Assembly: GCA_019236925.1 (NCBI GenBank)
Contig: JAFAID010000190.1
Coordinates: forward strand, 1 to 64,000
DNA: 64,000 bases
From: Mycobacterium sp.
GTDB taxonomy: Bacteria; Actinomycetota; Actinomycetes; Mycobacteriales; Mycobacteriaceae
Direction of reading: 5' to 3'
The notes under the pieces were generated by a model. That model was not told the origin of the DNA. It made no database searches and saw only the letters and a program-made list of their open reading frames with translations. This document shows, piece by piece, positions 42,585-53,147 of this stretch (position 1 is the stretch's first letter; each line of letters begins with the position of its first letter). The position numbers and the translations under genes were made by a program.

Positions 42585-43946
42585 CGCGTTCTCGACGACC
42601 TCCGGCAGGGCCGGATGAATCCAGTACTGACCGCGTGCCATCTGCCGGGTGGGCAGCCCGAAGCTCATTGCCTGGATCAGTGGCTGGATGATCGACGAGG
42701 CCTGGTGTCCCATGATGTGCGCACCGAGGAGTCGGCCGGTCTCGCGGTCGCCGACGAGCTTGACGATCCCGGTGGTGTCCTCCATTGCCCACCCGTAGGC
42801 GACGCCCCCGTAGTCCTGGATAGTGCAAGACACGTCGAAACCCTTTGCGACAGCTTCATTCTCGGTCAATCCGACAGTGGCGATCTGCGGATCGGTGAAC
42901 ACCGCGGCGGGAACGAAACGGTGGTTGGTGGCGACCATCGCGTCGGTGTCGTCCCAGTCGCAGAGCAGGTTCTGTTGCACGACGCGCGCCTCGTGGTTGG
43001 CCACGTGCTTGAGCTCATACGGCGACGACACGTCGCCGAGGGCGAAAACGCCACGCGCAGAAGTTCTTTGGTATTCGTCGACGATGACCCTGCCGTCGTC
43101 GACCTCCACGCCGGCCTGCTCGGCGTCCAGCAGATCCCCGTTCGGCACCCGGCCGGTGGCCACCAGCAGGGCGTCGGTGCTCAGCGTCGAACCGTCGTCG
43201 AGTTCCAGCACGATGGTGGAGCCGTCCTGATGCGAGCCGACTACATTGCGGCGGGTGCGCAATTCCCATTTGGTCGAGGCAATGTGGGTGAACCGTTCGC
43301 ACAGCGTGTCGTCGATATGGCGCAGCAGTGCGCCGCCGCGGATCACCAAGGTGATCCGGACACCGAGCGCGGAGAAGATGTGCGCGAATTCGGCTGCCAC
43401 GAAACCGCCTCCGACGATGACCAGGTGTCGGGGCAACTCCGATATCCGCATGACCGTGTCGCTGGTGTAGTAGTGCACCCCGCACTCGAGGATGGCCGGC
43501 GGGATCACCGGTCGCGCTCCTGCGGCGATGACTACCTGTTCCGCGGTGAACTCGTCGCCGTCATCGGTGCGCAACAGATAGCGGCCGCCGGGCTGGACCG
43601 GCCCGAAACGGGTGTGCCGGTCATAGACGTCGACGTTGGGGGAGGCGCGCCGGTAGTCTTCGCCGCTGATCGCGATCGGGTCGATGCGCCCGAAAACACG
43701 GGAGACGATGTCGTCCCAACGCACCCGGTCGATGTGCGCATCGACGCCGTAGCGGGCGGTGTTGCGGATCGTTTCGGCGACCTCGGCGGCGTAGACGAAC
43801 ATCTTGGTGGGGATGCACCCGACGTTGAGACAGGTTCCGCCGAATGTTCCCTGTTCGCAGATCGCCACTCGTTTGCGCGCGTAGCGCTCGTCGAGAATGC
43901 TGTTGCCCGAACCGGTTCCGATGATCGCGAGGTCGTAAGCTTCCAT
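42567..43946 (-). CDS. mtr: Mycothione reductase
   Basis: MEAYDLAIIGTGSGNSILDERYARKRVAICEQGTFGGTCLNVGCIPTKMFVYAAE. Confidence 0.96.
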   Translation of the reverse strand: MEAYDLAIIGTGSGNSILDERYARKRVAICEQGTFGGTCLNVGCIPTKMFVYAAEVAETIRNTARYGVDAHIDRVRWDDIVSRVFGRIDPIAISGEDYRRASPNVDVYDRHTRFGPVQPGGRYLLRTDDGDEFTAEQVVIAAGARPVIPPAILECGVHYYTSDTVMRISELPRHLVIVGGGFVAAEFAHIFSALGVRITLVIRGGALLRHIDDTLCERFTHIASTKWELRTRRNVVGSHQDGSTIVLELDDGSTLSTDALLVATGRVPNGDLLDAEQAGVEVDDGRVIVDEYQRTSARGVFALGDVSSPYELKHVANHEARVVQQNLLCDWDDTDAMVATNHRFVPAAVFTDPQIATVGLTENEAVAKGFDVSCTIQDYGGVAYGWAMEDTTGIVKLVGDRETGRLLGAHIMGHQASSIIQPLIQAMSFGLPTRQMARGQYWIHPALPEVVENALLDLS

Positions 43947-43957
43947 CCGGCGACCCC

Positions 43958-44968
43958 TCAGCCGTTTCGCGGCGCGACGTCGAAGGCCGCACCGAGGTAG
44001 TCGTCAAGCCAGGTGTCCAGCTGTTGGTAGGCCACCTGCCGCGGGTGCGGCATCGACAAGAACACATCGTGCTTGGCGTCGGCCACCGGAATGATCGTGC
44101 TGCGGTTGCCGATGCAGCCGGCCCAGCGGGCGATGTGTGTCACGTTGAGAACCGCGTCGCCGCATTGCAGGGCAACGGCGTCCGCGGTCTCTTGCACGCT
44201 GTGATCTGACCGCAGGATGAGGTTGGGCACGCCGACGTCGAGCCCGCGATGCAGCCGCGCCTGGCCACGTTGGACCGCACGTAGCCAGCCGAAGGTGATG
44301 GGGAAGCCGCCCAGCGGTTTCCATTGCAGGTTGTAGTCGAACTCGCCGTGGTAGTCGCGGTGCAGGCTGGCGCCATAACCACCTTCACCTTCGCTCGGGG
44401 CCCGGGCGACCCGTTTGTCGCCGGTTCGCGCGATCGCGGCGATCAGCGCCGCCGTCGTCGGCCAGCGCAGCACCCCCGGACCGGGCAGATCCAGGAATGG
44501 GCTGTTGAGCACCAGCCCTGTGACGCCGGCGCGGGCCGTCGCGCCGCGTCGCCGCAACCGGTCCAGCCACAGCGACACGATCAACCCACCGGCCGAATGG
44601 CCGTACACCAGCACGCGCGCCGAACCGGTCTGTTCGCCGATGACGGCCAGCGCGCGATCGAGCTCGGCGTCGTAGCGGGCCAGGTCGGTGGTGAAGTGCG
44701 GGGTTTGGCCGGCTTGCCACGACCGCCCACACTTCTGCAAGTCGAGCGCATAGAACGCGAAGCCGCGGTCTGCGAAGTGATCACCCAGCTCGGTGTGGAA
44801 GAAGTAGTCGGTGTATCCGTGCACGGCCAGGACGGCATGAGTGGCCGTCACGGCGTCGCCACGACGTAGCAGTGTCGCGACGACTTCGCCCTCGCCGTCG
44901 GGATCATCACCCAGCGGCATGGTGAGCTGCCAGTAGCCGGGTAGGACGTCGGGCTGCCAGCCAGTCAC
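43958..44968 (-). CDS. Alpha/beta hydrolase (lysophospholipase-like, Rv2854-like)
   Basis: HAVLAVHGYTDYFFHTELGDHFADRGFAFYALDLQKCGRS, GHSAGGLIVSLWL; GTG start at 44968. Confidence 0.86.
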   Translation of the reverse strand: MTGWQPDVLPGYWQLTMPLGDDPDGEGEVVATLLRRGDAVTATHAVLAVHGYTDYFFHTELGDHFADRGFAFYALDLQKCGRSWQAGQTPHFTTDLARYDAELDRALAVIGEQTGSARVLVYGHSAGGLIVSLWLDRLRRRGATARAGVTGLVLNSPFLDLPGPGVLRWPTTAALIAAIARTGDKRVARAPSEGEGGYGASLHRDYHGEFDYNLQWKPLGGFPITFGWLRAVQRGQARLHRGLDVGVPNLILRSDHSVQETADAVALQCGDAVLNVTHIARWAGCIGNRSTIIPVADAKHDVFLSMPHPRQVAYQQLDTWLDDYLGAAFDVAPRNG

Positions 44969-44997
44969 GCACGCCAGCTTAAAGCGTCCGATCCCGC

Positions 44998-46227
44998 CTA
45001 CCGCTGGCCCGGGAAGGGAACGGCCTTGATTACGCCGCCCCCGTTGAGCGGCGGCCCGAGCAGCACGGTCGAGGTGTTGGTGCCGGGGTTGTAGTCGACA
45101 AGCGATTGGCCGCCGCCGCACGCCGCCGTGGCTTGCAGGTCCAGATCGGCGCCGCTGATGCCTGCCACGATGACACTGCGCCCAGATTCCACGCTGGGCA
45201 CCGAGACCGGCGACGTGGTGCCGTCGGCGTTGAGCTTGGCGAGGTACTGATAACCGCATGCCCCCGCGGCCTGCACGAACGTGCCTGCTGGGAGTTGCCA
45301 CGCGCTGGCGTCGCGGAGGTCGGGTCCCGTCTTCCCGTCGTTGACGGCGGTGAGAGCGGTGGCCGGGCTGCCGTCGACCGGCACCAACCACAGCCGCGAG
45401 GTGAATCCGGGAGCATCGCACGAGGCGAGAACGGTCGCGGCGGAAGTCTCGTCCCACCACCGCAACGGGCTGCAGTTGGTCTGATCCGGGATCGGCAGCG
45501 TCGGCCCAGGCGTCCCGTCGTTGCCCATCAGTGCCAAGCCGGCCGACGTGCCCAGGGCAAGCCGCATCCCGTCGGGCGTAGAAAGGAAGTTCCCGTTGAA
45601 TGGGCTGCCGAGCTTGTTGGTCGGGTAGGTGAGCTGATGGTTGCCGGCCAGGTCGACCCGATCGAGAGTCGCGAGTTTCGAGTCGGGGCCGGGCGGCACG
45701 GACAACAGCAGCGCTTTGCCGTTGGGGCGGCTGAAGCCGGGGAAACCCTGCACGGACAACGTCGTCTGCTTGCCCGTGTGCAGGTCGACCATGATCGCCG
45801 ACGGCGGTGTGGCGTACTGCGCGTCGAACAGGGCGTGGCTGGCATCGCCCGACCAGTCGACCAACTCCGGACTCGCCTGCTGGCCCGGCGGCGGGAAAGT
45901 GGCGATCGGATAGCGACCGCCCGCGGGGTCGACCAGGAAGAGCGTTGTGGTGGCCTTGTCGGGTGTCGGCGAGCCCGGGGGTAGCGGCGCGCCGGGGCGC
46001 CCGCCGGAAACCGGGCTCCAGGTAGCAAGCATCCAGCCCGGACCGACCTGCGACCAGGGGATGGTTGCGATCGCGGCTTCAACACCGTGCGCCGCAACCT
46101 GCGCAGCCCCCGTCGGGGACGGCGCAGCGGAGACTCCGTGTGCCGCATCCGAACCGGTAGACGAGGAACACCCGGCGACCAGCACACCGGCCAACGCGAC
46201 CGCTGGAGCCAAATTTCGCCAGGTCAC
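44998..46227 (-). CDS. Lipoprotein with TolB-like beta-propeller pattern
   Basis: AVALAGVLVAGCSSS lipobox. Confidence 0.75.
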   Translation of the reverse strand: MTWRNLAPAVALAGVLVAGCSSSTGSDAAHGVSAAPSPTGAAQVAAHGVEAAIATIPWSQVGPGWMLATWSPVSGGRPGAPLPPGSPTPDKATTTLFLVDPAGGRYPIATFPPPGQQASPELVDWSGDASHALFDAQYATPPSAIMVDLHTGKQTTLSVQGFPGFSRPNGKALLLSVPPGPDSKLATLDRVDLAGNHQLTYPTNKLGSPFNGNFLSTPDGMRLALGTSAGLALMGNDGTPGPTLPIPDQTNCSPLRWWDETSAATVLASCDAPGFTSRLWLVPVDGSPATALTAVNDGKTGPDLRDASAWQLPAGTFVQAAGACGYQYLAKLNADGTTSPVSVPSVESGRSVIVAGISGADLDLQATAACGGGQSLVDYNPGTNTSTVLLGPPLNGGGVIKAVPFPGQR

Positions 46228-46295
46228 TCGAGCAACGGTAGTCGAGCCGGCGGGGTTAACCTGGCGATCTGAACAGCCCCGACTGCAACGAAAGG

Positions 46296-47918
46296 ATGAA
46301 CAGTCCCGTGCCAGGTCCGTCAGACCCGCAGGTCGCAGCGAAGGCCGACGTCGTGCTGGTCGGGGCCGGGATCATGAGCGCCACCCTGGGTGCATTGCTG
46401 CGACGGCTGGAACCCGACTGGTCGATCACCCTGGTCGAGCGGCTCGACGGGGCCGGGGCCGAGAGCAGCGACCCCTGGAATAACGCCGGCACCGGCCATT
46501 CCGGGCTATGCGAGCTGTTCTACACGTCGCAGCTTCCGGACGGGTCGATCGACATCAGCAAAGCGGTGCGCGTCAACGAGCAATTTCAGGTCACCCGCCA
46601 GTTCTGGGCCTATGCGACAGAGAGCGGCATGCTGTCCGACGTGCGCGGCTTTCTCAACGCGGTTCCGCATGTCAGCTTTGTGCAGGGCGCGGATCGCGTC
46701 GACTACCTGCGCCGCCGCCGGCAGGCGCTGGCCGGTAATCCGCTGTTTGCCCGCACCGAATGGATCGACGACGTCGACGAATTCGCCCGCCGACTGCCGT
46801 TGATGGCGGCCAAGCGCGACTTTTCCGAGCCCATTGCGCTCGATTGGGCTGCCGATGGCACCGACGTCGACTTCGGTGCTCTCTGTCGACAGCTCATCGG
46901 CTACGGCGTGCGCAACGGGACCACCGCGTTGTTCGGTCACGAGGTCCGCGATGTGTCCCGCCAGCGCGACGGCAGCTGGACACTGACAGTTCGCAACCGC
47001 CGCATCGGTGAAAACCGGAAACTGAACACGAAATTCGTCTTTGTCGGCGCCGGGGGACACGCGCTGCGGCTGTTGCAGAAGTCCGGCATCGAGGAAGCCA
47101 AGGGATTCGGCGGCTTCCCGATCGCCGGAAAGTTCCTGCGCAGTGGCAATCCGGCGATCACCGGTGCGCACCGCGCCAAGGTCTACGGCTTACCCGCTGT
47201 CGGCGCGCCGGCGATGACGGCGGCACATCTCGACGCGCGGATCGTCAATGGCAAGCCATGGCTGCTGTTTGGGCCGTTCGCCGGGTGGTCGCCGAAATTC
47301 CTCAAGCACGGCCATATCACCGATCTGCCGCGGTCTGTCACGCTGGGCAACCTGGCGACCATGATGGGCGTCGGCGTCACCCAGCGCAAACTGGTCAAGT
47401 ACTTGATCGGCCAGCTGCGGCTCGCTCAGCCCGACCGAGTCGGCACGCTGCGCGAATTTGTGCCCAGCGCCGTGGATTCCGACTGGGAGCTGAGGACGGC
47501 CGGTCAACGGGTGCAGGTGATCCGGCCAGACAAGCGCACGGGCGGGATGCTCGAATTCGACACCACAGTGCTGGGCGCCGCCGATGGCAGCATCGCCGGC
47601 CTGCTGGGAGCGTCGCCGGGGGCTTCGACCGCGGTGTCGGCGATGCTCGGCGTGCTGCAGAGCTGCTTTCCCGACCGATATCAGGGCTGGCTGCCTACCC
47701 TTAAGGACATGGTGCCGTCGCTGGGAGCCACACTCTCCGATGAGCCGGCGCTGTTCGAGGAGGTGTGGTCGTGGGGCACCAAGGTGCTGGGGCTCGAGCC
47801 CGATGGCCCGACTCGCCCCCGCAAGCGGGAGGGGGTACCCCCAGCCGCAGAGCGGCGAGGGGGCGTGCCCCCACTTCGGGCCGCTTCGGGGCCCGCATCG
47901 TCGGCGGGCGAGCCATGA
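46296..47918 (+). CDS. mqo: Malate:quinone oxidoreductase
   Basis: [60 protein letters not shown]. Confidence 0.96.
   Translation: MNSPVPGPSDPQVAAKADVVLVGAGIMSATLGALLRRLEPDWSITLVERLDGAGAESSDPWNNAGTGHSGLCELFYTSQLPDGSIDISKAVRVNEQFQVTRQFWAYATESGMLSDVRGFLNAVPHVSFVQGADRVDYLRRRRQALAGNPLFARTEWIDDVDEFARRLPLMAAKRDFSEPIALDWAADGTDVDFGALCRQLIGYGVRNGTTALFGHEVRDVSRQRDGSWTLTVRNRRIGENRKLNTKFVFVGAGGHALRLLQKSGIEEAKGFGGFPIAGKFLRSGNPAITGAHRAKVYGLPAVGAPAMTAAHLDARIVNGKPWLLFGPFAGWSPKFLKHGHITDLPRSVTLGNLATMMGVGVTQRKLVKYLIGQLRLAQPDRVGTLREFVPSAVDSDWELRTAGQRVQVIRPDKRTGGMLEFDTTVLGAADGSIAGLLGASPGASTAVSAMLGVLQSCFPDRYQGWLPTLKDMVPSLGATLSDEPALFEEVWSWGTKVLGLEPDGPTRPRKREGVPPAAERRGGVPPLRAASGPASSAGEP
47831..47895. repeat. Palindromic GC repeat element at the 3' end of mqo
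   Basis: Three tandem palindromes: GGGGGTACCCCC (47831-47842), GGGGGC-gt-GCCCCC (47859-47872), CGGGCC-N7-GGCCCG (47877-47895). Confidence 0.7.
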
Positions 47919-48445
47919 CCGCTGCCTTGCACCGCACGTGGGCCAAAGACCTTGATGTGCCAACGCTTTACGCGTTGCTCAAGCTGCGGGTAGAGGTCTT
48001 CGTGGTAGAACAGGCCCGCCCGTATCCCGAGTTGGACGGGCGCGATCTGCTCGGCGAAACCCGGCATTTCTGGTTGGAAGGGCCCGACGGAGAGGTGATC
48101 TGCACGCTGCGGCTGATGGAGGAGCACGCGGGCGGGCAGAAGGCATTTCGGCTCGGGCGGCTGTGCACCGAACGCAGCGCACGCGGCCAGGGGCACACCA
48201 CCCGGCTGTTGCGCGCCGCGCTGGCCGAGGTGGGCGACTATCCCTGCCGGATCGATGCGCAGATCTATCTGATGGACATGTACGCCCAGCACGGATTCGT
48301 CCGCGACGGCGACGATTTCGTCGACGACGGCGTCCCGCACGTGCCGATGCTCAAGCCAGGTAGCCCGCCTCCTCCTCAGGCCGTTCCACGGCCTGCATCG
48401 TCACCGGGCGAGCCAGGTAGCCCCCCTCCGGTGGCGCACCCGTGA
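47915..48445 (+). CDS. GNAT acetyltransferase, ElaA-like (Rv2851c-like)
   Basis: [52 protein letters not shown] overlap with mqo. Confidence 0.9.
   Translation: MTAALHRTWAKDLDVPTLYALLKLRVEVFVVEQARPYPELDGRDLLGETRHFWLEGPDGEVICTLRLMEEHAGGQKAFRLGRLCTERSARGQGHTTRLLRAALAEVGDYPCRIDAQIYLMDMYAQHGFVRDGDDFVDDGVPHVPMLKPGSPPPPQAVPRPASSPGEPGSPPPVAHP
48354..48429. repeat. Short direct repeat flanking a palindrome at the 3' end of the GNAT gene
   Basis: AGCCAGGTAGCCC(G/C)CCTCC at 48354-48372 and 48411-48429; AGGCCGT-tcc-ACGGCCT at 48378-48394. Confidence 0.7.
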
Positions 48446-48455
48446 GACTCGCCGG

Positions 48456-49658
48456 GTGACGTCGCCGGAAAACCCTTATCTGGTCGGCTTGCGGCTGACC
48501 GGCAAGAAAGTCGTCGTGGTCGGCGGCGGCAACGTCGCTCAGCGGCGACTTCCGCTACTGATCGCCAGCGGCGCAGACGTGCATGTCATCACCCGGACAG
48601 CCACCCCCGCGGTCGAGGCGATGAGCCGAATTACTTTGTCGCTGCGCGAGTATCGCGGCGGTGACCTCGCGGGTGCGTGGTATGCGATCGCGGCCACCGA
48701 CGACGCGCAAGTGAATTCGGCGGTGGTTGCGGAGGCCGACCGGCAACGAATCTTCTGCGTCCGCGCCGACATCGCGGTTGAGGGCAGTGCGGTGACCCCG
48801 GCTTCGTTCGACTATGCGGGTTTGTCGGTGGGAGTCCTGGCCGGTGGCGAGCACCGTCGCTCGGCGGCAATCCGCTCGGCGATCCGCGAGGCACTGCAGC
48901 AGGGGATCGTCACGGCGGAGAGCACCGACGTCGTACGCGGTGGGGTGGCGCTGGTCGGCGGCGGACCCGGAGACCCGGAACTGATCACCGTTCGCGGCCG
49001 ACGGCTGCTGGCCCAGGCCGACGTCGTCGTCGCCGACCGGTTGGCGCCGCCGGAGCTCCTCGCCGAGCTTCCGCCGCATGTCGAGGTGATCGACGCCGCC
49101 AAGATTCCCTACGGACGGGCGATGGCCCAGGACGCCATCAATGAGGTCATGATCGAGCGGGCCAGAGCCGGACGGTTTGTGGTGCGTCTCAAGGGGGGCG
49201 ACCCGTTCGTATTCGCCCGCGGATACGAGGAGCTTCTGGCGTGTGTCGAGGCCGGCATTCCGGTGACGGTGGTGCCGGGTGTGACGAGTGCCATAGCGGT
49301 GCCCGCGTCAGCGGGTGTTCCGGTCACGCACCGCGGCCTAAATCACGAGTTTGTGGTGGTCAGCGGACACCTTGCGCCAGATCACCCCGAATCGTTAGTG
49401 AATTGGGACGCATTAGCAGCGATGTCGGGCACCATCGTTTTGCTGATGGCGGTTGAGCGCATCGAGCTTTTCGCCGAAGCCCTGCTGAAAGGCGGCCGAC
49501 CTGCGGATACGCCGGTGTTGGTGGTCCAACAGGGGACGACGGCCGCCGAACACACGTTGCGGGCTACTCTCGCGGAGGCGCCGGAAAAGATCCGTTCAGA
49601 GGGAATTCGACCCCCCGCGATCATCGTGATCGGTACGGTAGCGGCATTCGGCGCTTAA
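48456..49658 (+). CDS. cysG: Siroheme synthase / uroporphyrinogen-III C-methyltransferase
   Basis: KKVVVVGGGNVAQRRLPLL; VALVGGGPGDPELITVRGRRLLAQADVVVADRL. Confidence 0.95.
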   Translation: MTSPENPYLVGLRLTGKKVVVVGGGNVAQRRLPLLIASGADVHVITRTATPAVEAMSRITLSLREYRGGDLAGAWYAIAATDDAQVNSAVVAEADRQRIFCVRADIAVEGSAVTPASFDYAGLSVGVLAGGEHRRSAAIRSAIREALQQGIVTAESTDVVRGGVALVGGGPGDPELITVRGRRLLAQADVVVADRLAPPELLAELPPHVEVIDAAKIPYGRAMAQDAINEVMIERARAGRFVVRLKGGDPFVFARGYEELLACVEAGIPVTVVPGVTSAIAVPASAGVPVTHRGLNHEFVVVSGHLAPDHPESLVNWDALAAMSGTIVLLMAVERIELFAEALLKGGRPADTPVLVVQQGTTAAEHTLRATLAEAPEKIRSEGIRPPAIIVIGTVAAFGA

Positions 49659-49676
49659 AAGATTCCTAAGATTACT
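49659..49676 (+). repeat. Tandem 9-bp direct repeat in efpA promoter region
   Basis: AAGATTCCT-AAGATTACT between cysG stop and efpA start. Confidence 0.55.
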
Positions 49677-49691
49677 GTAGGGTAAGTTCTT

Positions 49692-51278
49692 ATGACGGCT
49701 CTCAACGACGCAGTGCGGGCTGTCCGCGAATGGACGTCTGAACCCTCGGAGCGAGAGGTTCACATGCCCCCAGTGGACTCAGCCAAGACCGCCGTGAGCC
49801 CCACCAGCAGGTCTTATCCGACGTGGCTGCTGTCGCGGCGCTTCATTGCTGCGGTCATCGCGATCGGCGGGATGCAGTTGATGGCGACGATGGACGGCAC
49901 CATCGCGATCGTCGCGCTTCCCAAGATCCAGAACGAGCTCGGTCTGTCTGACGCCGGCCGGAGCTGGGTGATCACCGCCTACGTGCTGACCTTCGGTGGA
50001 CTGATGCTGCTCGGCGGTCGCCTCGGCGACACCATCGGCCGCAAGCGCACCTTCATCGTCGGCGTCGCGCTGTTCACCATCGCCTCCGCGCTGTGCGGTA
50101 TCGCATGGGACGACTTCACCCTGGTCACCGCCCGACTGTTGCAGGGCATCGGGGCCGCGATCGCCTCACCGACCGGTTTGGCGCTGGTGGCCACCACATT
50201 CCCGAAGGGTCCGTCGCGCAACGCGGCGATGGCGGTGTTCGGCGCGATGACCGGCATCGGCTCGGTGATGGGCTTGGTGGTCGGTGGCGCGCTCACCGAG
50301 GTGTCCTGGCGGTTGGCGTTCTTGGTCAACGTGCCGATCGGGCTGGTCATGATCTACCTCTCCCGCACCACGCTGCGGGAAACCCAGCGGGAGCGGATGA
50401 AGCTGGACGCCACCGGAGCCGTGCTGGCCACGTTGACCTGCACCGCCGCCGTTTTCGCGTTCTCGATGGGACCCGAGAAGGGCTGGATCTCAGTCACCAC
50501 CATCGGCTCGGGTGTTGTGGCCTTGGCGGCTTTTATCGCATTCGCCATCGTCGAGCGCACCGCCGAGAACCCCATCGTCCCGTTCGACCTGTTCTTCGAC
50601 CGCAACCGGCTCGCCACCTTCGTGGCCATCTTCCTGGGCGGCGGCGTGCTGTTCACCCTGACCGTGCTGATCGGCCTGTATGTGCAAGACATCATGGGCT
50701 ACAGCGCGCTGCGCGCGGGCGTCGGCTTCATCCCGTTCGCCATCGCGCTGGGCATCGGCATGGGCGGCTCGTCGCAGCTGGTGTCGTGGTTTCAACCGCG
50801 GGTCGTGGTGATCAGCGGCGGGATCCTGTTGCTGGGCGCGATGCTCTACGGCTCGACGCTTGACGGTGGCATGCCGTACGTCGACTTGGTCGTGCTGATC
50901 ACCGTCGGCGGGATCGGCATCGGGATGATCATCATCCCGCTGGCGCTCTCGGCGATCGCCGGTGTCGGCTTCGACCGGATTGGACCCACATCCGCGATCA
51001 CGCTGATGCTGCAAAACCTCGGCGGCCCGGTGGTATTGGCCGTCATCCAGGCCGTCATCACCTCGCGCACGCTGTACCTCGGTGGCACAACCGGCCCAGT
51101 CAAATTCATGAACAAGGCGCAGTTGCACGCGCTCGACCACGGCTACACCTACGGCCTGCTGTGGGTGGCCGGGGTGGCCGTGATCGTCGGCGCGGTTTCG
51201 TTGCTCATCGGCTACAGCGCCGAGCAGGTGGCCCACGCGCAGGAAGTCAAGGACGCCATCGACGCCGGGGAGCTGTAG
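49692..51278 (+). CDS. efpA: MFS efflux transporter EfpA
   Basis: MTALNDAVRAVREW...YPTWLLSRRFIAAVIAIGGMQLMATMDGTIAIVALPKIQNELGLSDAGRSWVITAYVLTFGGLMLLGGRLGDTIGRKRTF. Confidence 0.95.
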   Translation: MTALNDAVRAVREWTSEPSEREVHMPPVDSAKTAVSPTSRSYPTWLLSRRFIAAVIAIGGMQLMATMDGTIAIVALPKIQNELGLSDAGRSWVITAYVLTFGGLMLLGGRLGDTIGRKRTFIVGVALFTIASALCGIAWDDFTLVTARLLQGIGAAIASPTGLALVATTFPKGPSRNAAMAVFGAMTGIGSVMGLVVGGALTEVSWRLAFLVNVPIGLVMIYLSRTTLRETQRERMKLDATGAVLATLTCTAAVFAFSMGPEKGWISVTTIGSGVVALAAFIAFAIVERTAENPIVPFDLFFDRNRLATFVAIFLGGGVLFTLTVLIGLYVQDIMGYSALRAGVGFIPFAIALGIGMGGSSQLVSWFQPRVVVISGGILLLGAMLYGSTLDGGMPYVDLVVLITVGGIGIGMIIIPLALSAIAGVGFDRIGPTSAITLMLQNLGGPVVLAVIQAVITSRTLYLGGTTGPVKFMNKAQLHALDHGYTYGLLWVAGVAVIVGAVSLLIGYSAEQVAHAQEVKDAIDAGEL

Positions 51279-51302
51279 CTCTCCGGGCAGCTGACCGGGC
51301 CG

Positions 51303-51382
51303 CAGCCGCGCTCGCGATCGCCGCTGTGCCGATGGCGGCGACCCGCGTCGCCCGGCTTTCAGCCGCGCTCGCGATCGCCGCT
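51303..51382 (+). repeat. 23-bp direct repeat, 57-bp period
   Basis: CAGCCGCGCTCGCGATCGCCGCT at 51303-51325 and 51360-51382. Confidence 0.8.
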
Positions 51383-51395
51383 AGGCTTGCGCGCT

Positions 51396-53147
51396 GTGAT
51401 CACCCGGATGTCCGAGCTGTTCTTGCGCACGTTGCGCGACGACCCCGCCGATGCGGAAGTCGCCAGCCACAAGCTGTTGATCCGCGCCGGCTACATCCGA
51501 CCGGTCGCGCCCGGCCTGTACAGCTGGCTACCGCTCGGGCTGCGGGTGCTGCGCAACATCGAACGAGTCGTGCGGGAAGAGATGAACGCCATCGGCGGGC
51601 AGGAGATCCTATTCCCGGCGCTGCTGCCGCGGGCGCCGTACGAGACGACGAACCGGTGGACCGAGTACGGCGACGGTATTTTTCGGCTGCAAGACCGCCG
51701 CGGCAACGACTATCTGCTTGCGCCGACCCACGAAGAAGTCTTCACCCTGGCCGTGAAGGGGGAGTACAGCTCCTACAAGGACTTTCCGCTGCTGCTGTTC
51801 CAGATCCAGATCAAGTACCGGGACGAGGCGCGGCCCCGAGCCGGCATCCTGCGGGTACGCGAGTTCGTGATGAAGGACTCTTACTCCTTCGATATCGACG
51901 ACGCGGGCCTCAAGACCGCCTACGCCGCACACCGCGAGGCCTACCAACGGATTTTCGACCGGCTGCAGGTGCGCTACGTCATCGTGTCGGCGGTGTCGGG
52001 AGCGATGGGCGGCAGTGCTTCCGAGGAGTTTTTGGCCGAGAGCCCGGTCGGTGAGGACACCTTCGTGCGGTGCCTGGAGTCTGGGTACGCGGCCAACGTC
52101 GAGGCCGTCGTCACCGCCCGTCCCGACCCGCGGCCGGTTGACGGGCTGCCCGAGGCGGTGGTCCACGACACCGGCGACACTCCGACGATCGCCACCCTGG
52201 TGGACTGGGCCAACCAGGCCGACCTGGGCCGCGATGTCACCGCCGCCGACACGCTGAAGAACGTCCTGCTCAAGGTGCGCCAACCGGGCGGGGACTGGGA
52301 GCTGCTGGCCATTGGGGTACCGGGCGACCGCGAGGTCGACGACAAGCGGCTGGGTGTGGCGCTCGAACCGGCCGACTACGCGTTCCTTGACGACGCCGAC
52401 TTCGCCAAGTATCCGTTCCTGGTGAAAGGCTATATTGGCCCGAAGGCATTGCGCGACAACGATGTTCGTTATCTCGTCGACCCGCGGGTGGTGGACGGCA
52501 CCAGCTGGATCACCGGGGCCGACAAACCCGGGCAGCATGTCGTCGGGCTGGTAGCCGGCCGCGACTTCACTGCCGACGGCACCATCGAAGCCGCCGAAGT
52601 GCGCGACGGCGACCCGTCTCCGGATGGCGCCGGGCCACTGGTGTCGGCGCGGGGCATCGAGGTTGCTCACATCTTCCAGCTGGGCCGCAAATACACCGAC
52701 GCCTTCACCGTCGACGTGCTCGGCGAGGACGGCAAGCCGGTGCGGCTGACCATGGGCTCCTACGGCCTCGGGGTGTCGCGGCTGGTAGCGGTGATCGCCG
52801 AGCAGCACCACGACGAGCTCGGGCTGCGTTGGCCGCCCGAGATTGCGCCGTTCGACGTGCATCTGGTGATCGCCAACAAGGACGCCGAGGCCCGCAGCGG
52901 CGCCACCGCGCTGGCCGCCGATCTGGATCGACTGGGTATCGAGGTGCTGCTCGACGACCGGCAAGCCTCACCCGGGGTGAAGTTCAAGGACGCCGAACTG
53001 CTCGGTGTGCCATGGATCGTGGTGGTGGGACGCGGCTGGGCGGACGGGACGGTCGAGCTGCGCAACCGGTTCACCGGCGAGACCCGCGAGCTGACGGTCG
53101 GCGCCGCGCTGGCCACCGACATCACGGTTGCGGTGTCAGGCGGCTAG
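51396..53147 (+). CDS. proS: Prolyl-tRNA synthetase
   Basis: [63 protein letters not shown] 51396. Confidence 0.97.
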   Translation: MITRMSELFLRTLRDDPADAEVASHKLLIRAGYIRPVAPGLYSWLPLGLRVLRNIERVVREEMNAIGGQEILFPALLPRAPYETTNRWTEYGDGIFRLQDRRGNDYLLAPTHEEVFTLAVKGEYSSYKDFPLLLFQIQIKYRDEARPRAGILRVREFVMKDSYSFDIDDAGLKTAYAAHREAYQRIFDRLQVRYVIVSAVSGAMGGSASEEFLAESPVGEDTFVRCLESGYAANVEAVVTARPDPRPVDGLPEAVVHDTGDTPTIATLVDWANQADLGRDVTAADTLKNVLLKVRQPGGDWELLAIGVPGDREVDDKRLGVALEPADYAFLDDADFAKYPFLVKGYIGPKALRDNDVRYLVDPRVVDGTSWITGADKPGQHVVGLVAGRDFTADGTIEAAEVRDGDPSPDGAGPLVSARGIEVAHIFQLGRKYTDAFTVDVLGEDGKPVRLTMGSYGLGVSRLVAVIAEQHHDELGLRWPPEIAPFDVHLVIANKDAEARSGATALAADLDRLGIEVLLDDRQASPGVKFKDAELLGVPWIVVVGRGWADGTVELRNRFTGETRELTVGAALATDITVAVSGG

